Origin: Bacillus_BD sp963787345
GTDB taxonomy: Bacteria > Bacillota > Bacilli > Bacillales > Cytobacillaceae
NCBI GenBank assembly: GCA_963787345.1
Contig: CAWBCW010000026.1
Span: 248,001-312,000, forward strand
Reading direction: 5' to 3'
DNA: 64,000 nt
Below, piece after piece: positions 40,564-50,273 of this stretch; position 1 is the stretch's first letter, and each line of letters starts with the position of its first letter. The position numbers and the translations under genes were made by a program. The notes under the pieces are model-generated. The model was not told the origin of the DNA. It did no database searches and was given only the letters and a program-made list of their open reading frames with translations.

Positions 40564-42417
40564 GTGATAGAGAATGCTTGGATCATACCGCTATTCCCGT
40601 TGCTATCGTTTCTCGTACTCACTTTTCTCGGAAAGCGACTGAAATCATCTAGTTTCAAGATTGGTATTTTCCTAACTTTATTATCATTCATCTTTTCAGT
40701 ACTGATATTATTTGAACGTTTTACTTCAGCAACCTATAAGGCCCAATCACTTTGGTTAGAGATTGGAACGATTAAGTTAACGATCGGCTTTGAAGTGAAC
40801 CAATTAAATGCATTAATGCTCGTGATTGTATCTCTCGTTAGTCTTCTTGTACATATCTATTCAGCGGGATATATGAAAGGAGACAACCGTTTATCCGTTT
40901 ATTATGCGTATTTAGGATTGTTTACTTTCGCAATGTTAGGCCTTGTCCTTTCTCCTAATCTATTGCAAACCTATATTTTCTGGGAATTAGTTGGATTAGG
41001 ATCGTTTCTATTAATTGGTTTTTACTTCTATAAAGAAGAAGCCAAAAAGGCCGCCAAAAAAGCGTTCATTATGACACGGATCGGTGATATCGGTCTGCTT
41101 ATTGGGATGATTTTATTATTCTGGGAGGTTGGCAGCTTTGAATATGCCGCAATCTTTCAAGCAGTCAGTGATGGGGCAATTTCGGAAGGCATGATTACTT
41201 TAACCGCCATTTTAATCTTTGTCGGGGCGATCGGCAAATCGGGGCAGTTTCCGCTTCATACATGGCTTCCGGATGCGATGGAAGGTCCAACACCTGTTTC
41301 AGCTCTCATACATGCCGCGACAATGGTTGCAGCTGGAGTCTATTTAGTGGCCGCTTTATTTCCGCTGTTCCAAGCAAGTGAAGTGGCACTCATGACGGTT
41401 GCGATTATCGGTGCTTTTACCGCCATCTTTGCGGCTTCGATTGCGCTTGTACAAACCGATATTAAAAGGGTGCTAGCCTATTCTACCGTGAGTCAGCTCG
41501 GCTACATGATGCTTGCTCTTGGCTCTGCAGGCTATGTCGCAGGCGTCTTCCACTTAACAACTCATGCCTTTTTTAAGGCTTTGTTATTCCTTGCCGCGGG
41601 TAGTGTGATCCATGCTGTCCATACGCAAGATATTGAAAAAATGGGTGGCTTATGGAGGAAACTGCCGAAGACGGGTTGGCTGTTTTTAATCGGTACGATG
41701 GCAATCAGCGGGGTTCCTTTGTTATCAGGTTTTTTTAGTAAAGATGAAATCTTAATCTCCGCTTGGAATGCAGGTCATCCGTTTTTATTTTTGTTAGCTT
41801 TGATTACGGCTTTCTTAACGGCCTTCTATATGTTTAGACTATTCTTTATGGTCTTTATGGGAGAATTCAGAGGTGAGAAGGGGCAGGAAATTGAGGAATC
41901 GCCATCGATTATGACGCTGCCGATGATGGTATTAGCTGTACTTGCGGTATTGGTCGGGTATGTTAACACTCCGTGGTTTGGAACATTCCTTGGAGATTGG
42001 TTAACTATTGACCAGGGGCATATCGAGGGGCCGATTTGGATTATGCTCGTTGCAACGATATTCTCGCTTCTCGGGATCTATCTAGCATGGCTCATTTATG
42101 GAAAAAATGCGATTGCACGTAATTGGTTGACAGGAAGAGTACCAATTGCACACAGCATTTTGGCTAATAAATATTTTATCGATGAAATGTATCAATACAG
42201 TGCTGTCGCAGGCGTCAAAGTTTTTAGTCTGTTCCTAAAGTATGTGGAATGGTTCATTGTTGAAGGTCTCGCTGAACTCATTAGAGGAGCCATTCAGGGG
42301 CTTGGAAAATTAGGCTCTAAATTCCAGAATGGACAAATACAAGTTTATGGGGCCGTTGCCTTTGTAGGTCTTGCACTCCTTGTAGTCATCTTTGCCCTAA
42401 CAGGGGGGAATTTATAA
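40564..42417 (+). CDS. nuoL: complex I subunit L (antiporter-like)
   Basis: A 617-aa proton-pumping subunit. The start is GTG 40564 (VIENAWIIPLFPLLSF), behind AGAAGGGGG; an in-frame TTG at 40513 has no ribosome binding site. About 16 helices. Key charged residues are in SYFWELVGLGSFLLIGF-like helix 5, IGKSGQFPLHTWLPDAMEGPTPVSALIHAATMV (helices 7-8) and QTDIKRVLAYSTVSQLGYMMLALG. A long C-terminal lateral helix follows. It overlaps nuoM by one base (TAATG). Confidence 0.95.
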   Translation: MIENAWIIPLFPLLSFLVLTFLGKRLKSSSFKIGIFLTLLSFIFSVLILFERFTSATYKAQSLWLEIGTIKLTIGFEVNQLNALMLVIVSLVSLLVHIYSAGYMKGDNRLSVYYAYLGLFTFAMLGLVLSPNLLQTYIFWELVGLGSFLLIGFYFYKEEAKKAAKKAFIMTRIGDIGLLIGMILLFWEVGSFEYAAIFQAVSDGAISEGMITLTAILIFVGAIGKSGQFPLHTWLPDAMEGPTPVSALIHAATMVAAGVYLVAALFPLFQASEVALMTVAIIGAFTAIFAASIALVQTDIKRVLAYSTVSQLGYMMLALGSAGYVAGVFHLTTHAFFKALLFLAAGSVIHAVHTQDIEKMGGLWRKLPKTGWLFLIGTMAISGVPLLSGFFSKDEILISAWNAGHPFLFLLALITAFLTAFYMFRLFFMVFMGEFRGEKGQEIEESPSIMTLPMMVLAVLAVLVGYVNTPWFGTFLGDWLTIDQGHIEGPIWIMLVATIFSLLGIYLAWLIYGKNAIARNWLTGRVPIAHSILANKYFIDEMYQYSAVAGVKVFSLFLKYVEWFIVEGLAELIRGAIQGLGKLGSKFQNGQIQVYGAVAFVGLALLVVIFALTGGNL

Positions 42418-43907
42418 TGAATCTATTATCGATCTTAGTGTTTTCTCCTCTCCTTGGGATGCTGACTTTGATGTTTATTCCAAAATCAGAGGGGAAGCTT
42501 ATTAAAATAATCGGGATTCTTGCCACATTGCCTGCACTTGTAATTTCATGGGTTCTTTTTTTACAATCCCGTTCTGGTACAGATTTAAGTAAATGGGATG
42601 AGAGTTTTAACTGGTTCTCATTCAAAAACTCGGTCGTATTTGGGGACCTATATTCTGTTTCGTATGAACTAGGAATTGATGGTTTGTCGCTTGTTCTGCT
42701 GTTGTTAACGACGACCATTGCGACATTGGCTGCTCTTGCCTCAGTGAAAATCAAACAAGAATGGAAAGGCTATTATCTTCTCTTCTTATTGTTGGAAATT
42801 GGGACGCTGGGAGTGTTTGCAGCTGAGAACTTTATTCTCTTTTTCCTATTCTTTGAGTTTACGTTAATTGCTGCCTTTTTCCTAATCGGAAAATGGGGAT
42901 ATCAGGAAAAGGAAAAAGCAGCTTACAGTTTTTTAATCTATAATGGGCTCGGTTCAGCAATTTTATTAATCGTCATCCTTGTCTTGTTCGCTAAAACGGG
43001 TACAGCCAATTTCGCGGCTTTACAAGAGATGATTGCACAAGGTGTGATCTCAGATTCATTACAACTCGGTCTCTTTATTGCTTTATTAATCGCATTTGGA
43101 TTTAAAATGCCGATTGTGCCGTTGCACAGCTGGATGGTTCGTGTCCATGTTCAAGCGCCGCCAGCAGTTGTCATGATTCATGCCGGGATTCTTTTGAAAA
43201 TTGGAGCCTATGGGTTAATCCGTTTTAATATTGGATTATTTCCAGAGCAGGCGGGAAAACTTGCGGTGCTTCTCGCTGTCCTCGGGGTGATCAATTTCTT
43301 ATATGGCGCCCTTTTAGCACTAGCGCAAAGTGATTTTAAAATGGTCCTTGCTTATTCATCCGTGTCTCATATGGGGATTGTCCTCATCGGACTAGGCGCT
43401 TTAAATGAGGCTGGGATTCAAGGGGCGATATTCCAAACGATTTCCCATGGACTGATCGCTGCCCTGCTATTCTTCCTTGTTGGGGTTTTTTATGAAAGAA
43501 CAAATACGTCTGAGATGGCGAATTTAGGTGGAATGGCTAAAGCGATGCCGCTTACGGCAGGATTCTTGCTCGTGGGCATTATGGCTTCGCTTGGATTACC
43601 AGGGATGTCAGGGTTTATTAGTGAATTTATGGCATTTGTTGGTCTATTTAGAGAGGTGCCATGGCTCGCTGCTATTGGAGCTACCGGACTTATTTTGACG
43701 GCTGTCTATTTGCTCCGCGCCGTGCTTGGAGTCACGTATGGGAAAGCGAACCGTGAGTGGGCTGGAGTTTCGGATCTTCAAAGAAACGAGTGGGTTCCTG
43801 TTGTTGTATTAACAGCTTTGATTATCGCAATTGGGGTATATCCAAATCTATTGGGTGATCCGCTGCAAGCGACACTAGAATCGATCATGCTAAAGGCAGG
43901 AGGGTGA
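42417..43907 (+). CDS. nuoM: complex I subunit M (antiporter-like)
   Basis: A 496-aa proton-pumping subunit with about 14 helices. FFLFFEFTLIAAFFLIGKWG, GFKMPIVPLHSWMVRVHVQAPPAVVMIHAGILLKIGAYGLIR and ALAQSDFKMVLAYSSVSHMGIVLIG carry the conserved Glu, Lys and His residues of the channel. It is coupled to nuoL by the TAATG overlap; nuoN starts six bases after its stop. Confidence 0.95.
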   Translation: MNLLSILVFSPLLGMLTLMFIPKSEGKLIKIIGILATLPALVISWVLFLQSRSGTDLSKWDESFNWFSFKNSVVFGDLYSVSYELGIDGLSLVLLLLTTTIATLAALASVKIKQEWKGYYLLFLLLEIGTLGVFAAENFILFFLFFEFTLIAAFFLIGKWGYQEKEKAAYSFLIYNGLGSAILLIVILVLFAKTGTANFAALQEMIAQGVISDSLQLGLFIALLIAFGFKMPIVPLHSWMVRVHVQAPPAVVMIHAGILLKIGAYGLIRFNIGLFPEQAGKLAVLLAVLGVINFLYGALLALAQSDFKMVLAYSSVSHMGIVLIGLGALNEAGIQGAIFQTISHGLIAALLFFLVGVFYERTNTSEMANLGGMAKAMPLTAGFLLVGIMASLGLPGMSGFISEFMAFVGLFREVPWLAAIGATGLILTAVYLLRAVLGVTYGKANREWAGVSDLQRNEWVPVVVLTALIIAIGVYPNLLGDPLQATLESIMLKAGG

Positions 43908-43913
43908 TGAAGG

Positions 43914-45431
43914 ATGGATATCGAAACATTGTTATCATTTGAATGGGGAGTTATGATGCCGGAGTTCATCATCCTCATAGTTGCTACGATCCTAACATTA
44001 CTCGATTTATTTATGCCGAAAGGACAAAATCGAAAAATTCTTGGCTGGATTGGTTTCGTCGGAATCCTAGCGGCGATCGTTTCATTGCTAGGATTACTTG
44101 ACGGAGGGATTACTTCAATTTTATATGATACATTCCGACTTGACGCTTTTGCAAAAGCCTTTAAATTACTCCTCTTAGTTGGTTCCGGTCTTGTAATGTT
44201 GCTGGCAATTGGTTATGAGCCGAAGGAAGGAATTCATGAGTATCGTGGTGAGTTTTTCTATTTATTTATGACGGCCCTTCTCGGTGGAATGATCATGTCA
44301 TCAAGTGGGGACTTAATTACGTTATTTATTGGTCTGGAATTGCTTTCAATATCTTCTTATATCTTGGCAGGATTGCGGAAGAAGCATGTCGGCTCTAATG
44401 AATCGGCGATGAAATATGTCATAAATGGAAGTATTTCAACAGCTGTTACGATGTTTGGGATGAGCTATATCTATGGATTAACCGGAACCACGAACTTGGC
44501 TGAAATTCGTGATGTGTTAATTGGATTAAATGATTCGCAAATGGCTTTCTTGCTTGGTATTGCCTTTCTGATGATATTTGTCGGGTTATCTTTTAAGATT
44601 GCTGCAGCCCCATATCATATGTGGGCGCCAGATGTATATCAGGGAGCACCAACTCCGGTTACAGCGTTTTTGAGCGTTGTTTCAAAAACGGCTGGTTTTG
44701 TGATTATCGTTCGGATACTGTTATCGATCTTTTTATTAACACCTTCAAATGGTCCGAACTCAGAACCGATATTACTCGTTATGGACGACTATATTGCCGT
44801 GATTGCGGCTGTCACGATGGTGGTCGGAAATGTTGTGGCGCTCCGACAAACAAATATCAAACGTCTTTTTGCTTACTCAAGCATTGCCCATGCCGGTTAT
44901 TTATTAGTGGCTTTATCTGCACTGTCGGCGTTTATGTTTGATTCGTTATGGTTTTATCTAATGGCCTATTTATTCATGAGCCTTGGGGCTTTTACGGTCA
45001 TCGGGCTTTTAACTGAAAAGGAAGAAACGGAGGATGTCCGCCATTTCTCTGGCTTATATCAAAGGTCTCCCCTCATTTCTACAGCTATGGCGATCATGAT
45101 TTTGTCGCTAGCGGGTATTCCTGGGACAGCTGGATTTATCGGAAAACTCAATATCATCACAGGGGCGCTTGCTCTTGACCGGCCAATGTATGTGCTTGTG
45201 TCCGTGATGATTGCGACAACGGTCATTTCCTATGTTTATTATTTTCGGATCCTTGTACAGATGTTTTTCCGTCCTGCAAAAGTTCCGGGTTCGCTCAAGA
45301 TTTCTGTAACGACTGGCATCGTACTAGCGGTTAGTGTTGTGGCGACTATTTTGTTTGGGATTTTTCCAAACATTGCCTTTGAGTTTTTACAAACTCATTT
45401 TCATGAATTTGGTGATTTCTTCCGGTCATAA
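43914..45431 (+). CDS. nuoN: complex I subunit N (antiporter-like)
   Basis: A 505-aa third antiporter-like subunit with about 14 helices. FIGLELLSISSYILAGL, GLSFKIAAAPYHMWAPDVYQGAPTPVTAFLSVVSKTAGF and ALRQTNIKRLFAYSSIAHAGYLLVALS are the conserved stretches. GGAGGGTG precedes the ATG. It is the last gene of the operon. Confidence 0.95.
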   Translation: MDIETLLSFEWGVMMPEFIILIVATILTLLDLFMPKGQNRKILGWIGFVGILAAIVSLLGLLDGGITSILYDTFRLDAFAKAFKLLLLVGSGLVMLLAIGYEPKEGIHEYRGEFFYLFMTALLGGMIMSSSGDLITLFIGLELLSISSYILAGLRKKHVGSNESAMKYVINGSISTAVTMFGMSYIYGLTGTTNLAEIRDVLIGLNDSQMAFLLGIAFLMIFVGLSFKIAAAPYHMWAPDVYQGAPTPVTAFLSVVSKTAGFVIIVRILLSIFLLTPSNGPNSEPILLVMDDYIAVIAAVTMVVGNVVALRQTNIKRLFAYSSIAHAGYLLVALSALSAFMFDSLWFYLMAYLFMSLGAFTVIGLLTEKEETEDVRHFSGLYQRSPLISTAMAIMILSLAGIPGTAGFIGKLNIITGALALDRPMYVLVSVMIATTVISYVYYFRILVQMFFRPAKVPGSLKISVTTGIVLAVSVVATILFGIFPNIAFEFLQTHFHEFGDFFRS

Positions 45432-45439
45432 GAGGATAT

Positions 45440-45477
45440 AAAGGGAGGGTACTTAATTACAAGTGCTCCCCCTTTTT
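45440..45477 (+). terminator. terminator of the nuo operon
   Basis: AAAGGGAGGGTACTT pairs with AAGTGCTCCCCCTTT (one mismatch, two G-U pairs), followed by TT. The descending arm itself ends in five Ts. Confidence 0.75.
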
Positions 45478-45569
45478 AAATGCTGAGTTTCCTTAAATTT
45501 GGTAAAATGTAATAGGGTTGTAAAAAATGACAAATTAGTGAAATAAATAGTTTTGAGGGGGGATGAATA

Positions 45570-45800
45570 GTGGGATATGGCCAAGAAGCTTTATTAAGTA
45601 TCTTTTCGCATCTCGTCTTTATTGCATTATCATGGTGGGGATTACAATCATTAAGGTTTGAATCGTTTTTACGTAAGAATCATGTTGCCCAGGCAAGAAT
45701 TTTGTATGTGTTGCTGTCTATTGCGATTGGAAGCACCGTAAGTAACTTTTTTCTCGATTATTTATTCTGGTCTAAACAACTTCCACTCCTATATCAGTAG
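45570..45800 (+). CDS. ywzB: DUF1146 family membrane protein YwzB
   Basis: A 76-aa protein with two hydrophobic segments (about 7-25 and 44-66) separated by a basic loop (RFESFLRKNHVAQAR). It is conserved in Bacillaceae next to ywmB and murAA, function unknown. The start is GTG 45570 behind GAGGGGGGATG. The 239-base gap to ywmB contains no gene; a CATATAATT sequence near 45908 resembles a sigma-E -10 but has no matching -35. Confidence 0.82.
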   Translation: MGYGQEALLSIFSHLVFIALSWWGLQSLRFESFLRKNHVAQARILYVLLSIAIGSTVSNFFLDYLFWSKQLPLLYQ

Positions 45801-46039
45801 GCAAGTTGTGAAATTAGGTCTTCATACATCTTTCAATAATGAATTTTTTTAGGTAAAATAGTAGTTGGTCTGCTTATACAAAAATCGACAAAATTCATCG
45901 TTATTACATATAATTGGAACAATGCGATTCTTTTGTTGCACATGGGTCAAAAATGGACTATGTCAAAAAGTGACGTTATTTCATAAGTATGAACTTTTCT
46001 CCCTTGGTAAAAATGGTACTAAGGGGAGGGATTTAATAG

Positions 46040-46750
46040 ATGAAAAAAATTATGATGGTATTATTTAGCATAGCAGCGCTTGGTCTTATTTTTTTAAATA
46101 TAACAAATGCCAAATCGCAATCGGACTTATTTATACTGGCAGATATTTTAGCAGACGAACAAATTGACATTGATAAATGGTCTTTACATTCAAGAGAAAA
46201 ACTGGAAACGAACGGTAGAGAAGAGAGACTAAAAACGTTAATGAACCAGTATCCTGAATGGAATTGGGAAAAACATGAGGATCATGAAAAGTGGGAAGCG
46301 ACCGGAGTTTCTACAACAGAGTTTGGTGTTTCTGAAACAATTTCAATTCTTTCCTCTGAGGGTCATTCTTTTTTGATCTATGAGGTTCATGGCAATGGTT
46401 GGAATGGTAAAATGAAAAGTTGGTTAGAGAATCGGGTTTACCCAAAGATGCATTCAATTTTTCACGAAAAAGCCATTATTTTCACTTGTATATACAGTGA
46501 ATTAGATGGTAATATGTATAAGTCTTTGTCTCCTGATATGACAAGCTTTCTACAATCTTTTCAGGCTGAAGAGATCGAAACATTAAGGGAGGACAACTTT
46601 GGTTCGACAACTGCGTATTCTCCGTTATTTTCAGAGTCGATTAAGGGTGAAACAGAGAGAATTAATTTACAAATAGGATTACGAAACCAAGGAATGGGCG
46701 GAAAAACTACACTTGTAGTTGGCACACCCATCCTAACGATTGAATATTAA
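46040..46750 (+). CDS. ywmB: YwmB family secreted protein
   Basis: A 236-aa protein with an N-terminal signal peptide (MKKIMMVLFSIAALGLIFLNITNA). It belongs to the YwmB (TATA-box-binding-like fold) family of unknown function. It is acidic and tryptophan-rich in the middle (YPEWNWEKHEDHEKWEATG). AAGGGGAGGG precedes the ATG. Its end lies 31 bases before the murAA start, so the two are probably cotranscribed. Conserved adjacency to murAA and spoIID suggests an envelope or sporulation role, which is inference. Confidence 0.85.
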   Translation: MKKIMMVLFSIAALGLIFLNITNAKSQSDLFILADILADEQIDIDKWSLHSREKLETNGREERLKTLMNQYPEWNWEKHEDHEKWEATGVSTTEFGVSETISILSSEGHSFLIYEVHGNGWNGKMKSWLENRVYPKMHSIFHEKAIIFTCIYSELDGNMYKSLSPDMTSFLQSFQAEEIETLREDNFGSTTAYSPLFSESIKGETERINLQIGLRNQGMGGKTTLVVGTPILTIEY

Positions 46751-46781
46751 TATAGAGATAATGGACGCGGAGGGGAATACT

Positions 46782-48095
46782 TTGGAAAAAATTATCGTCC
46801 GTGGCGGAAAAAGGTTGAATGGAACCGTAAAAGTAGAGGGAGCTAAAAACTCCGTTTTACCTGTTATCGCCGCAACGCTATTAGCAAGTGATGGAAGAAG
46901 TGTCATTCGAGATGTGCCTACGCTCTCCGATGTATACACCATCAATGAGGTTTTACGTTATTTAAATGCTGAAGTAGCTTTTGAAAATAATACAGTCATC
47001 GTGGATGCATCTAAAGAATTGAGTGTTGAGGCACCGTTTGAATATGTAAGAAAAATGAGGGCCTCTGTCCTTGTGATGGGCTCGTTACTAGCAAGAAATG
47101 GCCGTGCGCGCGTCGCTTTACCAGGTGGCTGTGCGATTGGATCTAGACCGATAGATCAGCACTTAAAAGGCTTTGAAGCAATGGGTGCTAAAGTGAAGGT
47201 AGGAAATGGCTTCATTGAAGCGGAGGCTGAAAATGGTCGCCTATACGGAGCGAAGATTTATTTGGATTTCCCAAGTGTGGGGGCAACCGAAAACATTATG
47301 ATGGCTGCTGTCTTAGCAGATGGCATAACAGTCATTGACAATGTAGCGAAAGAACCAGAGATTGTGGATTTAGCAAACTTCCTTAATAAAATGGGTGCAA
47401 AGGTAAAAGGTGCTGGAACTGGAACGATTCGAATTGAGGGTGTCGATGTTTTATATGGCGCCGATCATAGCATTATTCCTGACCGTATTGAAGCAGGGAC
47501 GTTTATGGTCGCTGCGGCGATTACAGGTGGAAATGTTCTTGTTAAAGGAGCCGTACCTGAGCATCTCAACTCATTGATTGCGAAAATGGAAGAAATGGGC
47601 ATCACGATTATGGAGGAGAAGGAAGGCCTTCGTGTCATCGGTTCTGATCAACTAAAGGCTGTCGACATTAAGACGATGCCGCATCCAGGTTTCCCAACTG
47701 ATATGCAATCGCAAATGATGGCATTACTCCTTCAGGCGCAAGGTACTTCAATGATTACAGAAACTGTCTTTGAAAATCGCTTTATGCATGTGGAAGAGTT
47801 CCGCCGCATGAATGCAGATTTGAAAATTGAAGGTCGTTCTGTTATTATTAATGGTCGTTCTGATTTGCAAGGTGCAGAAGTGGCGGCAACCGACTTACGT
47901 GCGGGAGCGGCATTGGTTCTTGCAGGTCTTGTGTCAGATGGTGTTACTCGTGTAACGGAATTAAAGCACTTGGACCGTGGGTATGTAAATCTTCATGAAA
48001 AATTAGCTTCACTTGGTGCTGACATTGAAAGAGTCAACGAAGTGGATGAAGTTACTTCTTTTGAAAAGAAGGTTGTTTCAGATTTAAATGCATAA
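46782..48095 (+). CDS. murAA: UDP-N-acetylglucosamine 1-carboxyvinyltransferase 1 (MurAA)
   Basis: The main MurA enzyme of peptidoglycan synthesis. It has 437 aa from TTG 46782 (MEKIIVRGGKRLNGTVKVEGAKNS), with GGAGGGG seven bases upstream; ATGs at 46740 and 46761 are in frame but the latter lies upstream of the ribosome binding site. The active-site cysteine is Cys117 (LPGGCAIGSRPIDQH). In B. subtilis MurAA is the essential paralogue and is degraded by ClpCP. Roughly half identical to the murAB product at 6406. Confidence 0.96.
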   Translation: MEKIIVRGGKRLNGTVKVEGAKNSVLPVIAATLLASDGRSVIRDVPTLSDVYTINEVLRYLNAEVAFENNTVIVDASKELSVEAPFEYVRKMRASVLVMGSLLARNGRARVALPGGCAIGSRPIDQHLKGFEAMGAKVKVGNGFIEAEAENGRLYGAKIYLDFPSVGATENIMMAAVLADGITVIDNVAKEPEIVDLANFLNKMGAKVKGAGTGTIRIEGVDVLYGADHSIIPDRIEAGTFMVAAAITGGNVLVKGAVPEHLNSLIAKMEEMGITIMEEKEGLRVIGSDQLKAVDIKTMPHPGFPTDMQSQMMALLLQAQGTSMITETVFENRFMHVEEFRRMNADLKIEGRSVIINGRSDLQGAEVAATDLRAGAALVLAGLVSDGVTRVTELKHLDRGYVNLHEKLASLGADIERVNEVDEVTSFEKKVVSDLNA

Positions 48096-48106
48096 GATCT
48101 TGATAG

Positions 48107-48138
48107 AAAACCGCATGCCACGTTCAATGCGGTTTTTT
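48107..48138 (+). terminator. terminator of ywmB-murAA
   Basis: AAAACCGCAT pairs with ATGCGGTTTT, followed by TT. Confidence 0.88.
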
Positions 48139-48290
48139 GTATTGGAAAAGGAGTTCATTCTCTCATCATATGTCGTTTCTGCTTGTAAGCGGATCTAGTT
48201 CTCTCTGCTGTGAGCAGTCCCCTCGTACAACCTTCCGCCTAGTATTGTTACCGGACAAACTGGAATTATTCATGGTTTGAAATTTTTGTC

Positions 48291-48318
48291 ATAAATGCTT
48301 GTCAGTGTCCATATAATT
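48291..48318 (+). promoter_or_regulatory. probable sigma-E promoter of spoIID
   Basis: ATA (48291-48293) in a GTCATAAA context, a 16-base spacer and CATATAATT (48310-48318) fit the sigma-E consensus (ATA, 16-18 bases, CATANNNT). spoIID is sigma-E-dependent in B. subtilis. Confidence 0.65.
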
Positions 48319-48408
48319 GAATAGAAAAGGAACGTTTGGCTCCGTTTGTTACATGATATTTTATTTAAAAAACTGAATACTTTAATTTAATCATTATGGA
48401 GGATAAGC

Positions 48409-49443
48409 ATGATGAAATTCAAACCAGTCGTTCTACTAGCCGCAGCATTATTTTTTGTCACCTTGTTGGTTCCTACGATCTTAGTACTTCCATTTGGAGG
48501 GGAGAAGGTGAGCGGAAAGCTTGGAGAAACTTCACAGCAACATGCTGAACCCGAACAAAATGCAGTAAATGCCTCAACGGAGCCTTCAGTGGAGGTAGCG
48601 GTTTACCGTGCATCAAAAGAAGTCGTGGAAAGCCTCCCCCTGGAGGAGTACGTCATTGGGGTTGTATCCTCTGAAATGCCAGCTGATTTTGAAAAAGAAG
48701 CGTTAAAGGCGCAGGCCTTAACGGCACGGACCTATATTGTGAAAAGGTTAATGATGAGTCAAGGAAATGATTTACCAAAGGATGCAGATGTCGGTGATAC
48801 GGAATTTTATCAAGTGTATAAGAGCAAAGAGGAACTAAAAAAAGGCTGGGGTTCGGATTACGATTGGAAAATCGCTAAAGTCGAAGAAGCTGTAAAGGAT
48901 ACAGCCGGTCAAATCCTGACTTATGAGGGAAATCCGATTGATGCCACGTTTTTCTCGACTAGTAATGGATTTACGGAAAATTCGGAAGCGATTTGGTCTA
49001 ATTCCTTGCCTTATTTAAAAAGTGTCGAGAGTCCATGGGATAAAAAATCGCCAAAATTTAATGGTAAAAAGGTTATTCCTATTAGTGAATTTGAGAAAAA
49101 ATTAGGTGTCCAAGTACCGAGTGGTGGAGAAATTGGAAAAGTCGTTGAACGAACAAAAGGCAACCGAGTTGGAGCTGTAGATATCAATGGTAAAAAAATC
49201 TCAGGAAAGAAAATACGTGAAAGTCTCGGGCTTATGTCCACTGACTTCAATTGGGAACGAAAAGGAAAGAATATTATTGTAAATACAAGGGGTTACGGCC
49301 ATGGAGTTGGAATGAGTCAATACGGAGCCAATGGTATGGCCCAAGAAGGGAAGCCTTACTCAGAAATTGTCCAATATTACTACCAAGGTGTCGAGATTGC
49401 CGATGCTGAACCATTTATTACCACGATTACTGCAAAGAAATAG
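48409..49443 (+). CDS. spoIID: stage II sporulation protein D
   Basis: A membrane-anchored lytic transglycosylase that, with SpoIIM and SpoIIP, thins septal peptidoglycan and drives engulfment. It has 344 aa. A signal-anchor helix (about 5-28) precedes the SpoIID domain with LPLEEYVIGVVSSEMPADFEKEALKAQALTARTYI (catalytic glutamate in SEMP), YFSTSNGFTENSE-like and GHGVGMSQYGANGMAQEG motifs. ATG 48409 follows GGAGG. Expressed in the mother cell from the sigma-E promoter above. Confidence 0.96.
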   Translation: MMKFKPVVLLAAALFFVTLLVPTILVLPFGGEKVSGKLGETSQQHAEPEQNAVNASTEPSVEVAVYRASKEVVESLPLEEYVIGVVSSEMPADFEKEALKAQALTARTYIVKRLMMSQGNDLPKDADVGDTEFYQVYKSKEELKKGWGSDYDWKIAKVEEAVKDTAGQILTYEGNPIDATFFSTSNGFTENSEAIWSNSLPYLKSVESPWDKKSPKFNGKKVIPISEFEKKLGVQVPSGGEIGKVVERTKGNRVGAVDINGKKISGKKIRESLGLMSTDFNWERKGKNIIVNTRGYGHGVGMSQYGANGMAQEGKPYSEIVQYYYQGVEIADAEPFITTITAKK

Positions 49444-49450
49444 AAAAAAG

Positions 49451-49499
49451 AGCACTAGGCGCCTTCTGTTTTCAAGAAGGCGCCTAGTGCTTGTTATTT
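49451..49499. terminator. bidirectional terminator, spoIID and CAP gene
   Basis: A perfect 17-bp stem, AGCACTAGGCGCCTTCT (49451-49467) with its complement (49475-49491). It is followed by TGTTATTTT on the + strand and CTTTTTT on the minus strand. Confidence 0.92.
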
Positions 49500-49505
49500 T
49501 AATTA

Positions 49506-50273
49506 TTATTTTCCGATAAACATTTGAGTCCAGTAGTTGCCTGTAGAAATATGGCCAACTCCGATATGTGTAAAGTTTGCATTCATGATGTTTTCACGGT
49601 GACCTTGAGAATTCATCCATGCTTGTACGACTTCTTCAGGTGATTGTTGTCCCATTGCAATATTTTCACCAGCTGTACGGTAAGAAATACCATATGATTT
49701 CATCATATCAAAAGGTGATCCGTAAGTTGGGCTTGTGTGGCTAAAGTAATTTTTTGTTTGCATATCTCGGGATTTTTCGCGAGCTACTTTACTTAATTCT
49801 ACATCGAGCTTTAAGGCAGGTAGTCCATTTTTTGCACGTTCTTGGTTTGTTAATTCGACAACCTTTTGTTCAAAAGCACTCACAGAAGAAGAAGCAGGTG
49901 TTGCTTCAGCTGGCTTCTCAGCTTGTACAGGCTTTTGTTGTGTAGGCTGTTGCACGGGTTTTTGAACAGGTTGTTCAGCTTTTGGCTGTGTTTGTACAGG
50001 TTTTTGTACAGGCTCTTGCGATGGAGCAGGTTGCTTTTCTGTTTGTTTTACTTGCTGTTGGTTATTAAATAAATATGATAGGGACTTGTTCCCTTTCATG
50101 TATTTTTGAATTAATTGATTTACTTGTTCTTGGTCAAGTTTTTGACCCCCATGATAAACATACACTTTAGATTGAACTTCAACTGGCGAAGCGGCTTCGG
50201 CTTTATTCATTCCTGGAGTTGATACTAGTAATGCTGCAGCGGCTGCAATTGAAAAGATAAGTTTTTTATTCAT
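49506..50273 (-). CDS. secreted CAP-domain protein (YkwD-like)
   Basis: A 255-aa exported protein. It has a signal peptide (1-27, ending NKAEA-A), a Gln/Pro-rich low-complexity linker (about 75-130, repeated QKPVQ units) and a C-terminal CAP/SCP domain (about 132-255). CAP signatures are LTNQERAKNGLPALKLD, YFSHTSPTYGSPFDMMKSYGI, AGENIAMGQQSPEEVVQAWMNSQGHRENIMN and the final GNYWTQMFIGK. Family members include YkwD and spore-coat SafA-associated proteins; function is unclear. AGGAGG precedes the ATG on the minus strand. Confidence 0.92.
   Translation of the reverse strand: MNKKLIFSIAAAAALLVSTPGMNKAEAASPVEVQSKVYVYHGGQKLDQEQVNQLIQKYMKGNKSLSYLFNNQQQVKQTEKQPAPSQEPVQKPVQTQPKAEQPVQKPVQQPTQQKPVQAEKPAEATPASSSVSAFEQKVVELTNQERAKNGLPALKLDVELSKVAREKSRDMQTKNYFSHTSPTYGSPFDMMKSYGISYRTAGENIAMGQQSPEEVVQAWMNSQGHRENIMNANFTHIGVGHISTGNYWTQMFIGK

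Noticed and set aside
45865..46068. 67-aa frame between ywzB and ywmB
   Set aside because: Overlaps the ywmB start, lacks a ribosome binding site and has an irregular composition.
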